NCBI GenBank assembly: GCA_019321725.1
Contig: CM033108.1
Location: 11,240,060-11,304,059 of the forward strand
Length of the DNA stretch: 64,000 nt
Origin: Paulownia fortunei
Lineage: Eukaryota > Streptophyta > Magnoliopsida > Lamiales > Paulowniaceae
Direction of reading: 5' to 3'
The position numbers were made by a program, and so were the translations under genes. The notes beneath the pieces were generated by a model. The model was given only the letters and a program-made list of their open reading frames with translations, ran no database searches and was not told the DNA's origin. Below, piece after piece: positions 11,869 to 22,115 of this stretch (the stretch's first letter is position 1; every line of letters starts with the position of its first letter).

Positions 11869-13170
11869 TCAAGAGTTGCTGCATTAGCTATAGGGACCGT
11901 TAATCTGGCTTTAGAGAATGGTTATGTAATAGTTTTAAATAATTGTCTTTTTTTCGAATATTATTAAGAACATTATCTCTATTCCAGTTTTGGATAGAGA
12001 AGGTTTTAGATTTACCATTGAGAATGAAAATTATTCCATTTTCAAACGTTCTGATTTTATATATTCTGGTTCTTTGACAAATTGTTTATATATTATTACT
12101 CCCCATAACCCCATTTTCACAATTCAACAAAATAAAAGAAAATTAGATAATCATAGTTCAATGAGTCTATGGCACGCAAGATTAGGATATATTTATGAGA
12201 AAATGATTAACAAATTAGCACAATTGCTTGATCTAACGAAAGAGCAAGAACTACCAACTTATGAATCCTGCCTCAAAGGAAAGATGACCAAATCTCCATT
12301 TGTTGGACAAGTGGAGCGAGCCAAGCATCTATTGGATTTGATCCATACAGATATATGTGGGCCACTAAATATTAATGCCCGTGGGAACTATAACTACTTC
12401 TTAACCTTTACCGATGACTTCTCTAGGTATGGTTATGTGTACCTTTTAAGGTACAAGTCTGAAATATTTGAAAAGTTCAAAGAATTCAGAACTGAAGTAG
12501 AGAAACAAACTGGATTAAGTATAAAAACTCTTCGATCTGAACGAGGAGGTGAATACTTAAGCACAGAATTTTTAGATTATCTAAAAGAGAATGGGATTCT
12601 CTCACAGTGGACTTCTCCTACTACTCCCCAACTCAACGGAGTTGCGGAACGCAGGAATCAAACCTTGTTGGACATGGTTGGATCTATGATGAGTTTCACT
12701 TCATTACCTTTTTCATTCTTGGGCTATACCTTAGAATCGGCGGCATACCTATTAAATAGGGTGCCATCTAAAGTTGTGCCCAAAACACCATATGAGATGT
12801 GGTATGGAAAGACACCTTTCTATAAATACCTTAGGGTATAGGAGTGTGCTGCTTATGTGAAGCAGCTAGTGGGAGATAAGTTGGATACGAGATCCAGCTT
12901 ATGCAAGTTTGTGGGGTATCCAAAAGAGTCTATTGGATACTATTTCTATGATACCACGGAATAAAGGGTGTTTGTTTCGAGGAATGTTGCTTTCCTTGAA
13001 GAAGAATTTCTTTCAGATAGAAGTGGCAATGTTGTAGAACTTGAAGAGGTTCAAGAACCACAGAACACCCAACTGACGCAGTAAATGGTACACCAGCTGA
13101 TGCTGGACCCTCTAAGGTATAATCTCTTCGAAGATCCGAATGGGTCTCAAAGGTACCTAAGAGGTACAAC
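11869..13170 (+). pseudogene. Copia integrase region
   Basis: The open part is 11990-12841. It holds the GAG-pre-integrase motif (SLWHARLGYI), a CX2C-like region around ESCLKGKMTKSPF, and the integrase core: LIHTDICGPL, the FTDDFSRYGYVYLL block, the RSERGGEYLS block and the LNGVAERRNQTLLDM block. The D, D and E residues are kept. A TAG at 12839-12841 interrupts the frame. The following LVGDKLDTRS region and the linker to reverse transcriptase carry further stops and shifts. Confidence 0.9.
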
Positions 13171-14787
13171 TTGTTGTTAGAGAATAAAGAAGAGGGACTC
13201 CCCTTGGATAATGATCTAAGAAGCTATGGAAAGACGATGTCTGACATCGACTCGAAGAAGTGGCAAGAAACTATGCATTCCGAAATGGACTCTCTGCACT
13301 CTAACAAGGTATGGACTTTGGTGGACCCACCACAGGAAATTGTTCCCATTGGTTACAAATGGGTCTACAAGTGGAAGCTTGGAGTAGATGGAGAGGTAGC
13401 GACCTATAAGGCACGATTGGTAGCAAAAGGTTATACTCACAAGCAAGGAATTGATTATGAGGAAAGTTTTTCACTAGTAGTGATGTTTAAATCCATACGG
13501 ATACTGTTAGCCATCTCTGCATATTATGACTATGAGATATGGCAAATGGATGTGAAGACCGCTTTCCTTAATGGAAACATTAAAGAAGAGATATATATGA
13601 AGCAGACAGAAGGCTTCATATCTAGCGGGAGCGAGCAAAAGGTTTGCAAGCTCTAGAGATCCATTTATGGACTCAAACAAGCTTCGAGGAGTTAGAACAT
13701 CCGGTTTGATGAAATGATCAAAATGTTTGACTTTCATAAGAATCCGGATGAACCATCTGTCTACAAGAAGGTTAGTGGGAGTGCAGTTACATTTGTTGTG
13801 CTCTACGTTGATGACATCCTACTCATTGGGAATGATGTAGGGATGTTGCAGTCAACGAGGACTTGGTTATCTAATCAGTTTTCCATGAAGGACTTGAGAG
13901 ATGCATCTTTTATCCTAGGGATAAAGATATATAGAGATAGATCCAAAAGGATGATCGGACTATCCCAGTTCATGTATATAGACAAAGTGCTAAAAATATT
14001 TAGTATGGAGGAATCCAAGAGAGGATTCCTGCCTATGAGTCATGGGGTTTCACTCTCTAAGGTTATGTCTCCTAAGACACCTGAAGAGAGAGAAAGGATA
14101 GCTCGCATACCTTATACTTTTGCAATAGGGAGCATAGTGTATGCAATGTTATGTACAAAGCCTGATATAGCATATGCTCTGAGTGTCACGAGCAGATATT
14201 AGTCTAATCCAGGGGAAGAACACTAGAAAGCCGTTAAGATGATCCTCAAGTACTTGAGAAGGACTAAGGATATCTTTCTGATATACGGCAATGGAGAACT
14301 AAAATTGGAGGGATATATAAACTCTAGTTTCCAGTCCGATATAGATAACTCAAAGTCCATATCCGGATATATATTCACCTTGAATGGTGGTGCGGTCAGT
14401 TGGAAGAGTTCCAAGCAAGAGACAACTACAGACTCTACTACCGAAGCTAAATATATTGTTGCATCAGATGCAGCAAAAGAAGCTGTTTGGATTAGAAACT
14501 TCTTCCAAGGGTTGGGTGTAATTCCATCCATTGTTGATCCAGTTATGATTTACTGTGATAATAATGGAGTTATTGCGTAAGCAAAAGAGCCAAGATCTCA
14601 TCAAAGATCCAAGCACATAATGAGACGATATCACTTGATCAGAGAGATCATTGGTAGAGGCGACGTCATTGTGGATCGAGTTGCCTCAATAGAAAATGTA
14701 GCAGACCCACTTACTAAGCCCCTAGCACAGAAGATATTCGACGGACATCTTGAGAAGATGGGCCTTAGATACATGGGCAATTGGAGC
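13171..14787 (+). pseudogene. Copia reverse transcriptase and RNase H
   Basis: Contains the VWTLVDPP start of the Copia reverse transcriptase, [39 protein letters not shown] and the intact catalytic YVDDILLIGND box near 13804-13836. RNase H follows with [16 protein letters not shown], the TTEAKYIVASDAAKEAVW block and CDNNGVIA. In-frame stops lie near 13654-13656, 14200-14202 and 14578-14580. The C-terminal tail (ENVADPLTKPL and the IFDGHLEKMGL block) is still readable up to the purine tract. Confidence 0.92.
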
Positions 14788-14790
14788 TAG

Positions 14791-14803
14791 GGCAAGTGGG
14801 AGA
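14791..14803 (+). promoter_or_regulatory. Copia polypurine tract
   Basis: GGCAAGTGGGAGA directly precedes the LTR start TGTTAG at 14805. The equivalent tract borders the minus-strand copy at 33870-33882. Confidence 0.75.
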
Positions 14804-14804
14804 T

Positions 14805-16550
14805 TGTTAGAGTAGGATGCCCAACGCCACAATTAGATTGGGTGTATTATACTCTTTTACTTTTGTAAAGACAATCTCATTAGGAATCATATTAATAAAA
14901 AGATATTTTCTTTATCTTATGTCTTGCATTTTTTATTGCTGCACATTAGATAAAGTCCTTAGACCAAATTTAGCTACGGGGCATGGTCGTGCATATGATG
15001 GCGATCATGGAACATGCCTCTAAGGCTTTGATCTTAAATAAGTTTCGAGTCGAGAGCTTTTTGAGATGGGACATTAAATAGCTCAGTAAGACTCGTACAT
15101 ATAATACATGCTCGTGAGACGAGGATGTCACATTCCATTGGCATTAGCATAGAGACGTAAGTGCATGTATGTGGTGCTTGTTAGGGAAAAAGTACATCGA
15201 ATATGACCTGCAAAAAAATCTTAGTTGGAGGCTTTGCCAGTTGAAATAGGAATTTTTGTGTTGCGATAGTACACAACTAGTCCTCAGACTTGAGGCACGA
15301 TGGTAGCCTTATGTGCATTCTGCAGCACTTTGATATATCTTCTGATTGCTTGACAATCACAAAGAGGGTATGTTGGGTGTTGCACTGGTGTGCATTGAGG
15401 TTTGTCAGTGGCCAACATAGAATTCGACACTTGTCTTTTTAAATAAGGGAATCTCTTATATTTTCATAGTTCGTGATTCAAAAACCTTGGCCAAGGCAGT
15501 ATGAATTATGATTCATCAAGAATTATTGAAACTTGAAATGGGATCACAGTTACTGAATTATTTAGGGTTTCGTCTTATAATCCATGCCTTAGATTCAATT
15601 AGGAGATTAGCTGTGGAAAGAACCGTATGTGTATGGTACTCGCAACTGAAATAGGTTTACTCGCTATTTTACCTAAGACTAGTTTGTCATGATTACTTGC
15701 TAGTTGTTTTCATGAATAGTGAGGTTCTTGGAATTAAGGAGTTGAACAGTCCTCAAACTTGAGGCACGATGGTAGCCTTGTGTGCATCCTGCAGCACTTT
15801 GATATATCTTCTGATTACTTGACAATCACAAAGAGGGTATGTTGGGTGTTGCACTGGTGTGCATGGAGGTTTATCAGTGGCCAACATAGAATTCGACACT
15901 TGTCTTTTTAAATAAGGGAATCTCCTATATTTTCATAGTTCGTGATTCAAAGACCTTGGCCAAGGCAGTATGAATTATGATTCATCAAGAATCATTAGAA
16001 CTTGAAATGGGATCACAGTTACTGAATCATTTAGGGTTTTGACTTATAATCTATGCCTTAGATTCAATCAGGAGATTAGCTGTCAAAAGGACCGTACGTG
16101 TATGGTACTCACAACTGAAATAGGTTTACTCACTATTTCACCTAAGACTAGTTTGCCATGATTACTTGCTAGTTGTTTTCATGGATAGTAAGGTTCTTGG
16201 AATTAAGGAGTTGAATCCAAGCGGATTAATTAATTAGATTAATTAATTGGAATAATTATTATTCATAAGTTGCAAATGTTGCAAACCCATTACTAGCTTA
16301 GTAGTGAACCTAAGAGGGTCACACATCTTTATGGAAAGTAATATTTCTAATTTTAAATTTTATCCAATGGTTGGAAATTAATTAATTAATACTGATCAAT
16401 TAATTAATTAAGGATTTTATTTAATTTAATGGTTAAATTAAATTATTCAATTAAGTAATTGGATTATTTAATTGGACCTAATTTGATTAGGAAGCCCAAT
16501 TGGAGTAAATTAAATTAATTAATTGGATTGATTAAATTGGGATTGAATCA
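14805..16550 (+). repeat. Copia 3' LTR, truncated, with internal tandem duplication
   Basis: Starts TGTTAGAGTAGGATGCCC, the same start as the complete LTR at 31656-33868 on the minus strand. It contains a 469-bp tandem duplication (15279-15747 and 15748-16216) absent from the minus copy. It breaks off after the AT-rich AATTAATT-rich part, about 0.9 kb short of the LTR end, where Athila sequence resumes. Confidence 0.85.
15279..16216 (+). repeat. 469-bp tandem duplication inside Copia LTR
   Basis: Both units begin AGTCCTCA and end GAATTAAGGAGTTGAA; the offset between matching bases is 469 throughout. They differ by scattered substitutions, so the duplication is not very recent. The homologous LTR at 31656-33868 has a single unit. 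Confidence 0.85.
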
Positions 16551-16700
16551 ATTAAAGTATATCCTTATGGGGCAATTGACATTGAGAATCCTAGAAATGG
16601 TAACATATTTAAAGTAAATGGACAAAGAGTTAAACCTTTTCTAGAAAATCAATTTTCAAAAGAGGAAATTCTTTTTCTTTCTAACCCTTGTTATGATTAG
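16551..16700 (+). pseudogene. Athila integrase C-terminal end
   Basis: Resumes the Athila integrase after the Copia fragment: a YPYGAIDIENPRNGNIFKVN segment, then GQRVKPFL, the usual end of Athila pol, and a stop at about 16700. Its codons are intact apart from the break on the left. Confidence 0.85.
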
Positions 16701-17027
16701 TGTTGTATATACTCATTTTCTCTAACATTATATTTTTTTTCTTTTCCTGATTAAATGACGGATAATGGTACTCCGTGGCTATAAAAGTCGGACTTGTCAG
16801 TTTCCCAAACAACTGAAATCTTTGTACAAATTTTCTTTGCTTTTCTAATTCTCTTTTCTTGTTCTTTTCAAAATGGGTGACATTTTTCTAACTCTCAAGA
16901 AGCGATTTCTTTTCTTCCTAAAAATGCAATTTTGAAAATTTATAAAATCAGGATTGAAAGATTGAGGATGCTTATGCACAAGGGAATCCCGGAGGACATA
17001 CGATAGATAATTGAAGCAAAGGTAAGG
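16701..17027 (+). other. Spacer between Athila pol end and LOG fragment
   Basis: About 330 bp of non-coding, pyrimidine-rich sequence with a TATAAAAG motif near 16781. Immediately before the LOG homology the LOG frame reads a short stretch (HKGIPEDIR, stop TAG at 17004-17006, IIEAKVRAG) that I cannot assign to LOG or to Athila. No recognisable env-like gene. Confidence 0.5.
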
Positions 17028-17033
17028 GCAGGT

Positions 17034-17450
17034 ATGACCATTGGAGATGAGCTAAAAGTGTCACATATTCAGGACATAATGCCTAACATGTTAAACAATA
17101 TGGATGCATTCATCATTCTACCTGACGGTTTTGGTACACTGGACGAATTATTCCAAATTGTCTCTTGGGCACAACTCAACACTCACCAAAAACCTATAGG
17201 TATTCTTAATGTTAATGGTTTTTATGATGGTTTGCTATCTTTTGTAGATCATGCTGTGAAAAAAGGTTTTATTTCAACTTTTGCGAGAAGGATCATCATT
17301 TCTGCTCCGACACCTGACCAGCTGATTGATCAACTTCTAGCATATGTGCCAAAATCTGATCCAGTCTTGGCCAATGTGGATTGGTCCAACAGGAACAATG
17401 GTCGAAAACGCGAATTGAAATTGACTCTCAGTCTGTATACTTATTGTTAA
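17034..17450 (+). CDS. LOG: LOG (cytokinin riboside 5'-monophosphate phosphoribohydrolase) C-terminal fragment captured by Athila
   Basis: An uninterrupted 138-codon frame that matches the C-terminal ~60% of plant LOG proteins. These enzymes release active cytokinin bases from their nucleotides in the cytosol and nucleus. Residues 30-38 (P-D-G-F-G-T-L-D-E) align with the family signature PGGxGTxxE; the first Gly of the pair is Asp here. WAQL (45-48), KPIGILNVNGFYD (53-65), a LLSFVDHAVKKGFI block, an IIISAPT block and an RKRELKLTLSL tail follow the family order to its natural end. The N-terminal half, with the YGGG nucleotide-binding part, is missing, so activity is unlikely. ATG 17034 is merely the first Met in homologous sequence; homology seems to begin near 17028. 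It lies between the integrase end and the 3' LTR of the Athila element, on the element's sense strand. No intron is seen, whereas plant LOG genes usually have several. Family call firm; function inferred lost. Confidence 0.88.
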   Translation: MTIGDELKVSHIQDIMPNMLNNMDAFIILPDGFGTLDELFQIVSWAQLNTHQKPIGILNVNGFYDGLLSFVDHAVKKGFISTFARRIIISAPTPDQLIDQLLAYVPKSDPVLANVDWSNRNNGRKRELKLTLSLYTYC

Positions 17451-19136
17451 TGATTTTATTTAATAGTATGTGTGTTTTTCTTGTTGTTTTAGCTTTATTA
17501 GTTGCATTTCAATTGATATCTTTCAAACTTTACTTTCCTATCTATTTTTGACATTAGGGACAATGTCTCAATTAGGTTGGGGGGAGAGATAATTGATATC
17601 ATAACTTGTATATTCAATGTGTGTTTTTCTAGAATTTAAAAAAAATAAAAAAATAAAAATAAAAATAAAAAAATAAAAAAATAAATATAAATCAAGGTGG
17701 CTGAGTAAAGGGTAATTGTAACACTCTTGAGATGCATCCCTATTTTTTTGTATAACATGGTAGGTTTGTAAAGTTTTTAACAAATGTTTGTAAATTACCA
17801 ATTATTTTTTTGAGTCGTATATGTTCTTCCAACTTCAATGATTAAAATTAAGCATGAATAATATGGTTTGATTGATGATGGGTGTTGTTTTGGACTTTGA
17901 TGTTGTTATTTGGTTAATATATTTTTGCGATAATTATACTCAAAATTTATTTTGCACAAATAGTTATGTTATTTAGTGTGAAAACAATCATGTCAAAATA
18001 GATAGTTCTTATGCCCTTGCTCTAATCATCATTTGAATCTTCAACATGTAGGGGTTGAGTATTAGAACTTTTACTTTTGGTTTGTCGAGGCAAACGACTG
18101 ATAGTGCACCACTAGAAAAATGATTAAGGCATTATACTTTCTAGCACCATTGCCAAATCAGTTTGTTTCCTATATAATATTTCAAGAAAACATCCCCCTA
18201 GTAAACCACTTTGAGCCTTATAATAAATAAATATTTTTTTTTGTAGCCATATCTTTTTATCTAGCCTAAATACACTATTATCCAACCCTTGTTCTAAAAA
18301 TGATTGGAGCTTAAGAGACATTTAATTGACAGCTTGAACTTACAAAAGAAATTCAGGTTGGAATAGAAGATAAGTGTGAGGGAGTTTCTTTAAAAAAAAA
18401 CAATAATAATAATAAAATAAAAAAAAGGTTGCAAAGTGCTACAAGTTGTAACTAAAAATGAGATGTTGCAAGATGAATAAGAGGAGTCCAATTCAATAAT
18501 AATAGACCCCAGTGTGAAATTTATGGAGTTTGAGAATTCTTTATCGATAAATTTTATGTCTTTAATTCCATTAAGTTTTTAGAACCTTTGTTGCATCCTA
18601 TCCTTTTATTTTTTAGCTACATCACCACCTTTTAGCCCCATTACAACCTTTGTTGAAAACCTTTTGATTTCGTGTGGTGCCTTTAGTGTAGTGGAGATTT
18701 GCACCAAAGGAAAAGCCTATGATATTTAACTTTTCTGTTAGAAATTGGGTGATGGTTTTTGTAAGGATTTATGAGAATTCACTTATTTGAAACATGCATT
18801 GTTTCATCACTATTGACATTAACTGTCCACACACACACTTGAGTATGCTTATTGTGGAAATATATTGATTTTTGAATGACTAAGAGTTAAACTAAACACT
18901 TGTTTGATTTTATTTCCATATTACTTTGTTGCTTCATGAGACTAAAAGTTGGAAGATAGTTATTATAGGTGTTTGTAGGTATCACTGATGGAAACCTTCA
19001 CGAGACTACAACTTGTCCTCTATGGGCCGCCTAGGGGTTTAAAAGCTTGTTGCATATGCTAAATGCAATCCTGATTTCCTACGAAAGTGGATTAGTTTAT
19101 GTTTGTTTTAAGCTTGCTCGAGGACAAGCAACGGTT
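17451..19136 (+). other. Athila 3' non-coding region
   Basis: No gene seen. It includes the GGGACAATGTC stretch followed by TTGGGGGGAGAG near 17558-17589, a hallmark of the region downstream of pol in Athila-like elements. An A-rich tract of AAAAATA repeats lies at about 17637-17692. An AATAAT/AAAAAA-rich patch lies near 18392-18427. The end of this region (18600-19150) recurs on the minus strand at 27282-27790. Confidence 0.75.
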
Positions 19137-19151
19137 AAGTGTGGGGGAATT
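19137..19151 (+). promoter_or_regulatory. Athila polypurine tract
   Basis: AAGTGTGGGGGAATT directly precedes the 3' LTR start TGATAAG at 19152. It is the expected plus-strand primer site. Confidence 0.8.
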
Positions 19152-20762
19152 TGATAAGTGCAAATTTTGACATATTTTTGTATCAAATCCTTTATACTTT
19201 TCTTGATTTATTCTTGATTATATTATTGTTTTATTAATGTTTTGTGTTAGGGAATAAATGGAAGCATGTTTCCAGACTTGTGCAGTTTTTGTAATTTGAG
19301 CATAACTTCATGATCAAAAGTCCTATAGACCTGAAGCTTGTTTCATTTGAAAGCTAGAGATAGAGGTACAACTTTTATGTTGGAAGCTCAGCCCAATTCA
19401 GTCTTGATGATAGCAGAAAATTCATCCAAGTAGTTTCACAAAATAGATCACCAAAATTCAGATCAGAGTTCAGCCCAGTATTGACTTATTTCACCAATTC
19501 GGTTATATATCTTGAGCCCAAATTTATTTTGGACTGAAATTTGGATATGTTATACCCAAGAGATAAATAAACAATTTTTCCGAAGACAAAATGGTGTGAA
19601 AATGTGTCAAAATGATAAACCATAGGCTGCAAATTGCTATTGATGTTAAAGGGCGGCTCTTGGACATGACTCGGTAATTTGACCATATCTCCTTCATCCG
19701 ACCAGAAAATTTGAAAAAAAATATATATATAAATATATAAACACTGAAAGATCTATAATTTTATTCTTCACATATCTTCAAAATTTAGCTGTATCTGACC
19801 AAAAAATGTAATTCAATTTAGTGGGTGAGAAATTTGTGTAACAACTTACCAACTCTTGGCAACTAGTATACCACTTGATTAACTCTTCCATTATTTATTT
19901 GGCCTCTAGCTTACTCCAAGTACTATAAATAGGCCATGTATTAAGCTTGTAAAAGGAGGGGGGGAAAAGGGTTTTTTTAGGCTAAGTTATCTAGTTTGTA
20001 TGTTTTCTAGTATTGTAAGTTTTCTAGTAGTAATAGAAATACATTCTCTAGTTTCTCTTATATTTTTAGTCTTTGCTAGTTTTATTATGTCTTTCTAAAT
20101 TTCATTTTGCTGAGGAAAAAGGGTGAATCTCTTGATGGAGGAAGAGAAATGGTTATAAAGGTAGAAATTATTTAAGTATGTTGTATTATTATTTTTATTT
20201 TTGATCTAAACCCTACTTTTTTTGTGGTGATTCTTGATTTATGTATCTCCAATGGCACAACAATACTTGGGTTCATTTAGCTTATTATACGATTTTACCC
20301 CACCGACTGCTAATGTGAAACCTTGATTTGTTGTTGACGAAGGTGTACATAAATGCTTGATCTCATAAATAAGTGTTGGCGTTAAGAGATAATTTGCAAT
20401 AGTAAGGCAATATCATGATTACGTTATTGTATGAGTTACTTGATAATATCTTCCCATTAGAACCTCCATTATGTATGGATTCCAATTGTGGCAATTAATA
20501 GAGGTAAAAAGAATAAATAACCATTTCTCTATCCAAAACTCAAGAGTGGATCCCTAAACCTCAGTACTTTTATTACTTTGGTTTTTCTTTATTTATATCA
20601 TACATTAATTGTTCATATATTTTGATTCACATAAACTCCATCTTTTTAGAAATATAAACTTGAATTCTTCAAACAACTTTCCTGTGGATCAACCTCGGAC
20701 TCACGAGAAATTTATTACTTACTACAACCCGCACTTGGGTTTGCAACTTTAAAATTGTAGCA
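19152..20762 (+). repeat. Athila 3' LTR (1611 bp)
   Basis: Starts TGATAAGTGC, ends TTGTAGCA, followed by the target duplication TTGAT. It contains the 348-bp block (20207-20554) lost from the 5' LTR. TATA-like box at 19924-19931. The minus-strand frame at 19486-19686 is in LTR sequence and not a gene. Confidence 0.93.
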
Positions 20763-20767
20763 TTGAT

Positions 20768-20988
20768 ACCTAAATTTTTTCTTATCTCAATACAAAATCA
20801 ACCACTTAGGTTAGGGAATTCGATAATCAATACCGTGCGAGAGCTTCAAAATTAAGTTTAATGGTTAACAATGCCGTATAAAATAAAATGAATTATATGA
20901 TGTCATACCAATGCAAATAGCACGTAATTAACATGTAATGCATGAATCATATGTGGTCATGTAAGTAGTAAGAGGCTCGGGTATCACA
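20768..20988 (-). mobile_element. Family-A Gypsy LTR, right remainder after Athila insertion
   Basis: Continues the LTR interrupted at 5370 and ends with GGCTCGGGTATCACA, the outer end of this family. The next bases ACTAG are unlike the TGAAG before 351, so no target duplication can be matched. Confidence 0.85.
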
Positions 20989-21533
20989 ACTAGGTCCGGT
21001 TATTAGCTTTTCTTATACCATTAGTTTTATGCGATTTTGAAATTATCTAATTTTCTAAATCTTAAATAAAGTCTTTTCAAGTATGATATATCAATATTTC
21101 ATTATTGTTACATTGCTTCATTGCTTTAGTTTTTACTTTATAACATTACAACTAAAAAGACATTACTGTATGAATGTCTAGGATATAACTCCAAAATAAA
21201 TGTATAAACTTGCATCTAAAAATAATTTGGAGCATATGCATGTCAATAAATTCGGTATAAAGAAAAACTTGCAACTATTAGTATGAGCCCATGCCTTCGT
21301 GTAAACCATATAGCTACATTATATTCTACTAAAACCATGACTATTTTCTCTGTTTCCATTACAAATCCTGAAATGACCTATGCCAACAATTTTAGCCCTA
21401 AATGTGTTGTTGTTGATCATCAATATCCAAAAAATAAATAATACTCTCTCCACTCGATATATTATGTTTGAATTAAGGTGAAGTTTCAAATGATAGTTAA
21501 GAAAATTGAAATTTTATGGTATGAAATCATTAC

Positions 21534-22115
21534 GTTGAGCCTAGGAGCTAATGTAGTACCCCGCAGCTACCGAATGAAGTTTGTCCCTAGTCTCTTTAAA
21601 GGTTCCACGATTGTCCCAATTCAACTCAACTTCTCCTTGGTGGGACTCTACCTAATTCACTAATTCGTGAGAAGATACTGAACTTTTCTATTTGAAAAAG
21701 GTTTCCATCAAGCAGGAAAAAGAATTTGACATATCCATCTATGACGGAGACGGCTATGGGGGGCTGGTACAACATGGATTGACTTGAATCTATGATAAAA
21801 CCTAGTTGGATGGTAGGAACGATAAATAGGAGTAGCTAATGAGCTAATGAGTTACTGAACCCTATAGCTAATGTAGCTATAACATCCCTACTATCCCTAC
21901 CAAAGGAAGAGTTGAGCCCTGGAATTTGACAGTGGACTTAAAAAGCCACCTACAGAAACTTTACACCTAAGCATTTCGGATAACGCTTGCATCCTCTTGG
22001 GCTTATTCATAATGATAAAAATTTACATGACACAATCTCTTAAGAGGGGCCCGGCCTTGGTCAGGCGACTTTCTAAAGGGATTAAGCAGCGCTGCAGACC
22101 ACACTCTACTACATG
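21534..22115. other. ~580-bp insert in repeat copy 1, possible organellar DNA
   Basis: Absent from copy 2, where 8 bp (28114-28121, CTTTAGTT) stand in its place. It is visibly richer in G+C than the flanks (for example CCCGCAGCTACCG and GGGGCCCGGCCTTGG). It has no long reading frame, poly-A tail or terminal repeats. By composition it might be a mitochondrial or plastid transfer; this is inference only. Confidence 0.4.

Larger units (their letters stand above)
11869..16550 (+). mobile_element. Copia fragment embedded in the Athila integrase
   Basis: Plus-strand Ty1/Copia sequence starts in the middle of the protease-integrase linker (a VAALAIGTVNLAL-like segment) and carries integrase, reverse transcriptase/RNase H, a purine tract and most of a 3' LTR. 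It lacks the 5' LTR, primer site, gag and the 3' end of its LTR. The flanking Athila integrase (RWSG before, YPYGAID after) seems to have lost only about ten codons. No target duplication is visible at either border. Confidence 0.88.
5371..20762 (+). mobile_element. Complete Athila-type Ty3/Gypsy retrotransposon with nested inserts
   Basis: Paired LTRs (5371-6631 and 19152-20762) start TGATAAGTGC and end TTGTAGCA. The element is bounded by a perfect 5-bp target duplication TTGAT (5366-5370 and 20763-20767). A primer site close to the tRNA-Asp 3' end follows the 5' LTR and a purine tract precedes the 3' LTR. Order inside: gag, protease, reverse transcriptase/RNase H, integrase, then a long non-coding 3' region. 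This layout and the protein motifs fit the Athila group. Two foreign pieces interrupt it: a Copia fragment within the integrase (about 11869-16550) and a LOG gene fragment (17034-17450). All its own reading frames carry stops, so it cannot move on its own. Confidence 0.93.

Noticed and set aside
17637..17692. A-rich tract as a poly(A) tail of a retrocopied LOG gene
   Set aside because: It lies beyond the Athila-typical GACAATGTC...GGGGGGAG segment, so it belongs to the element's 3' region and not to the LOG insert.
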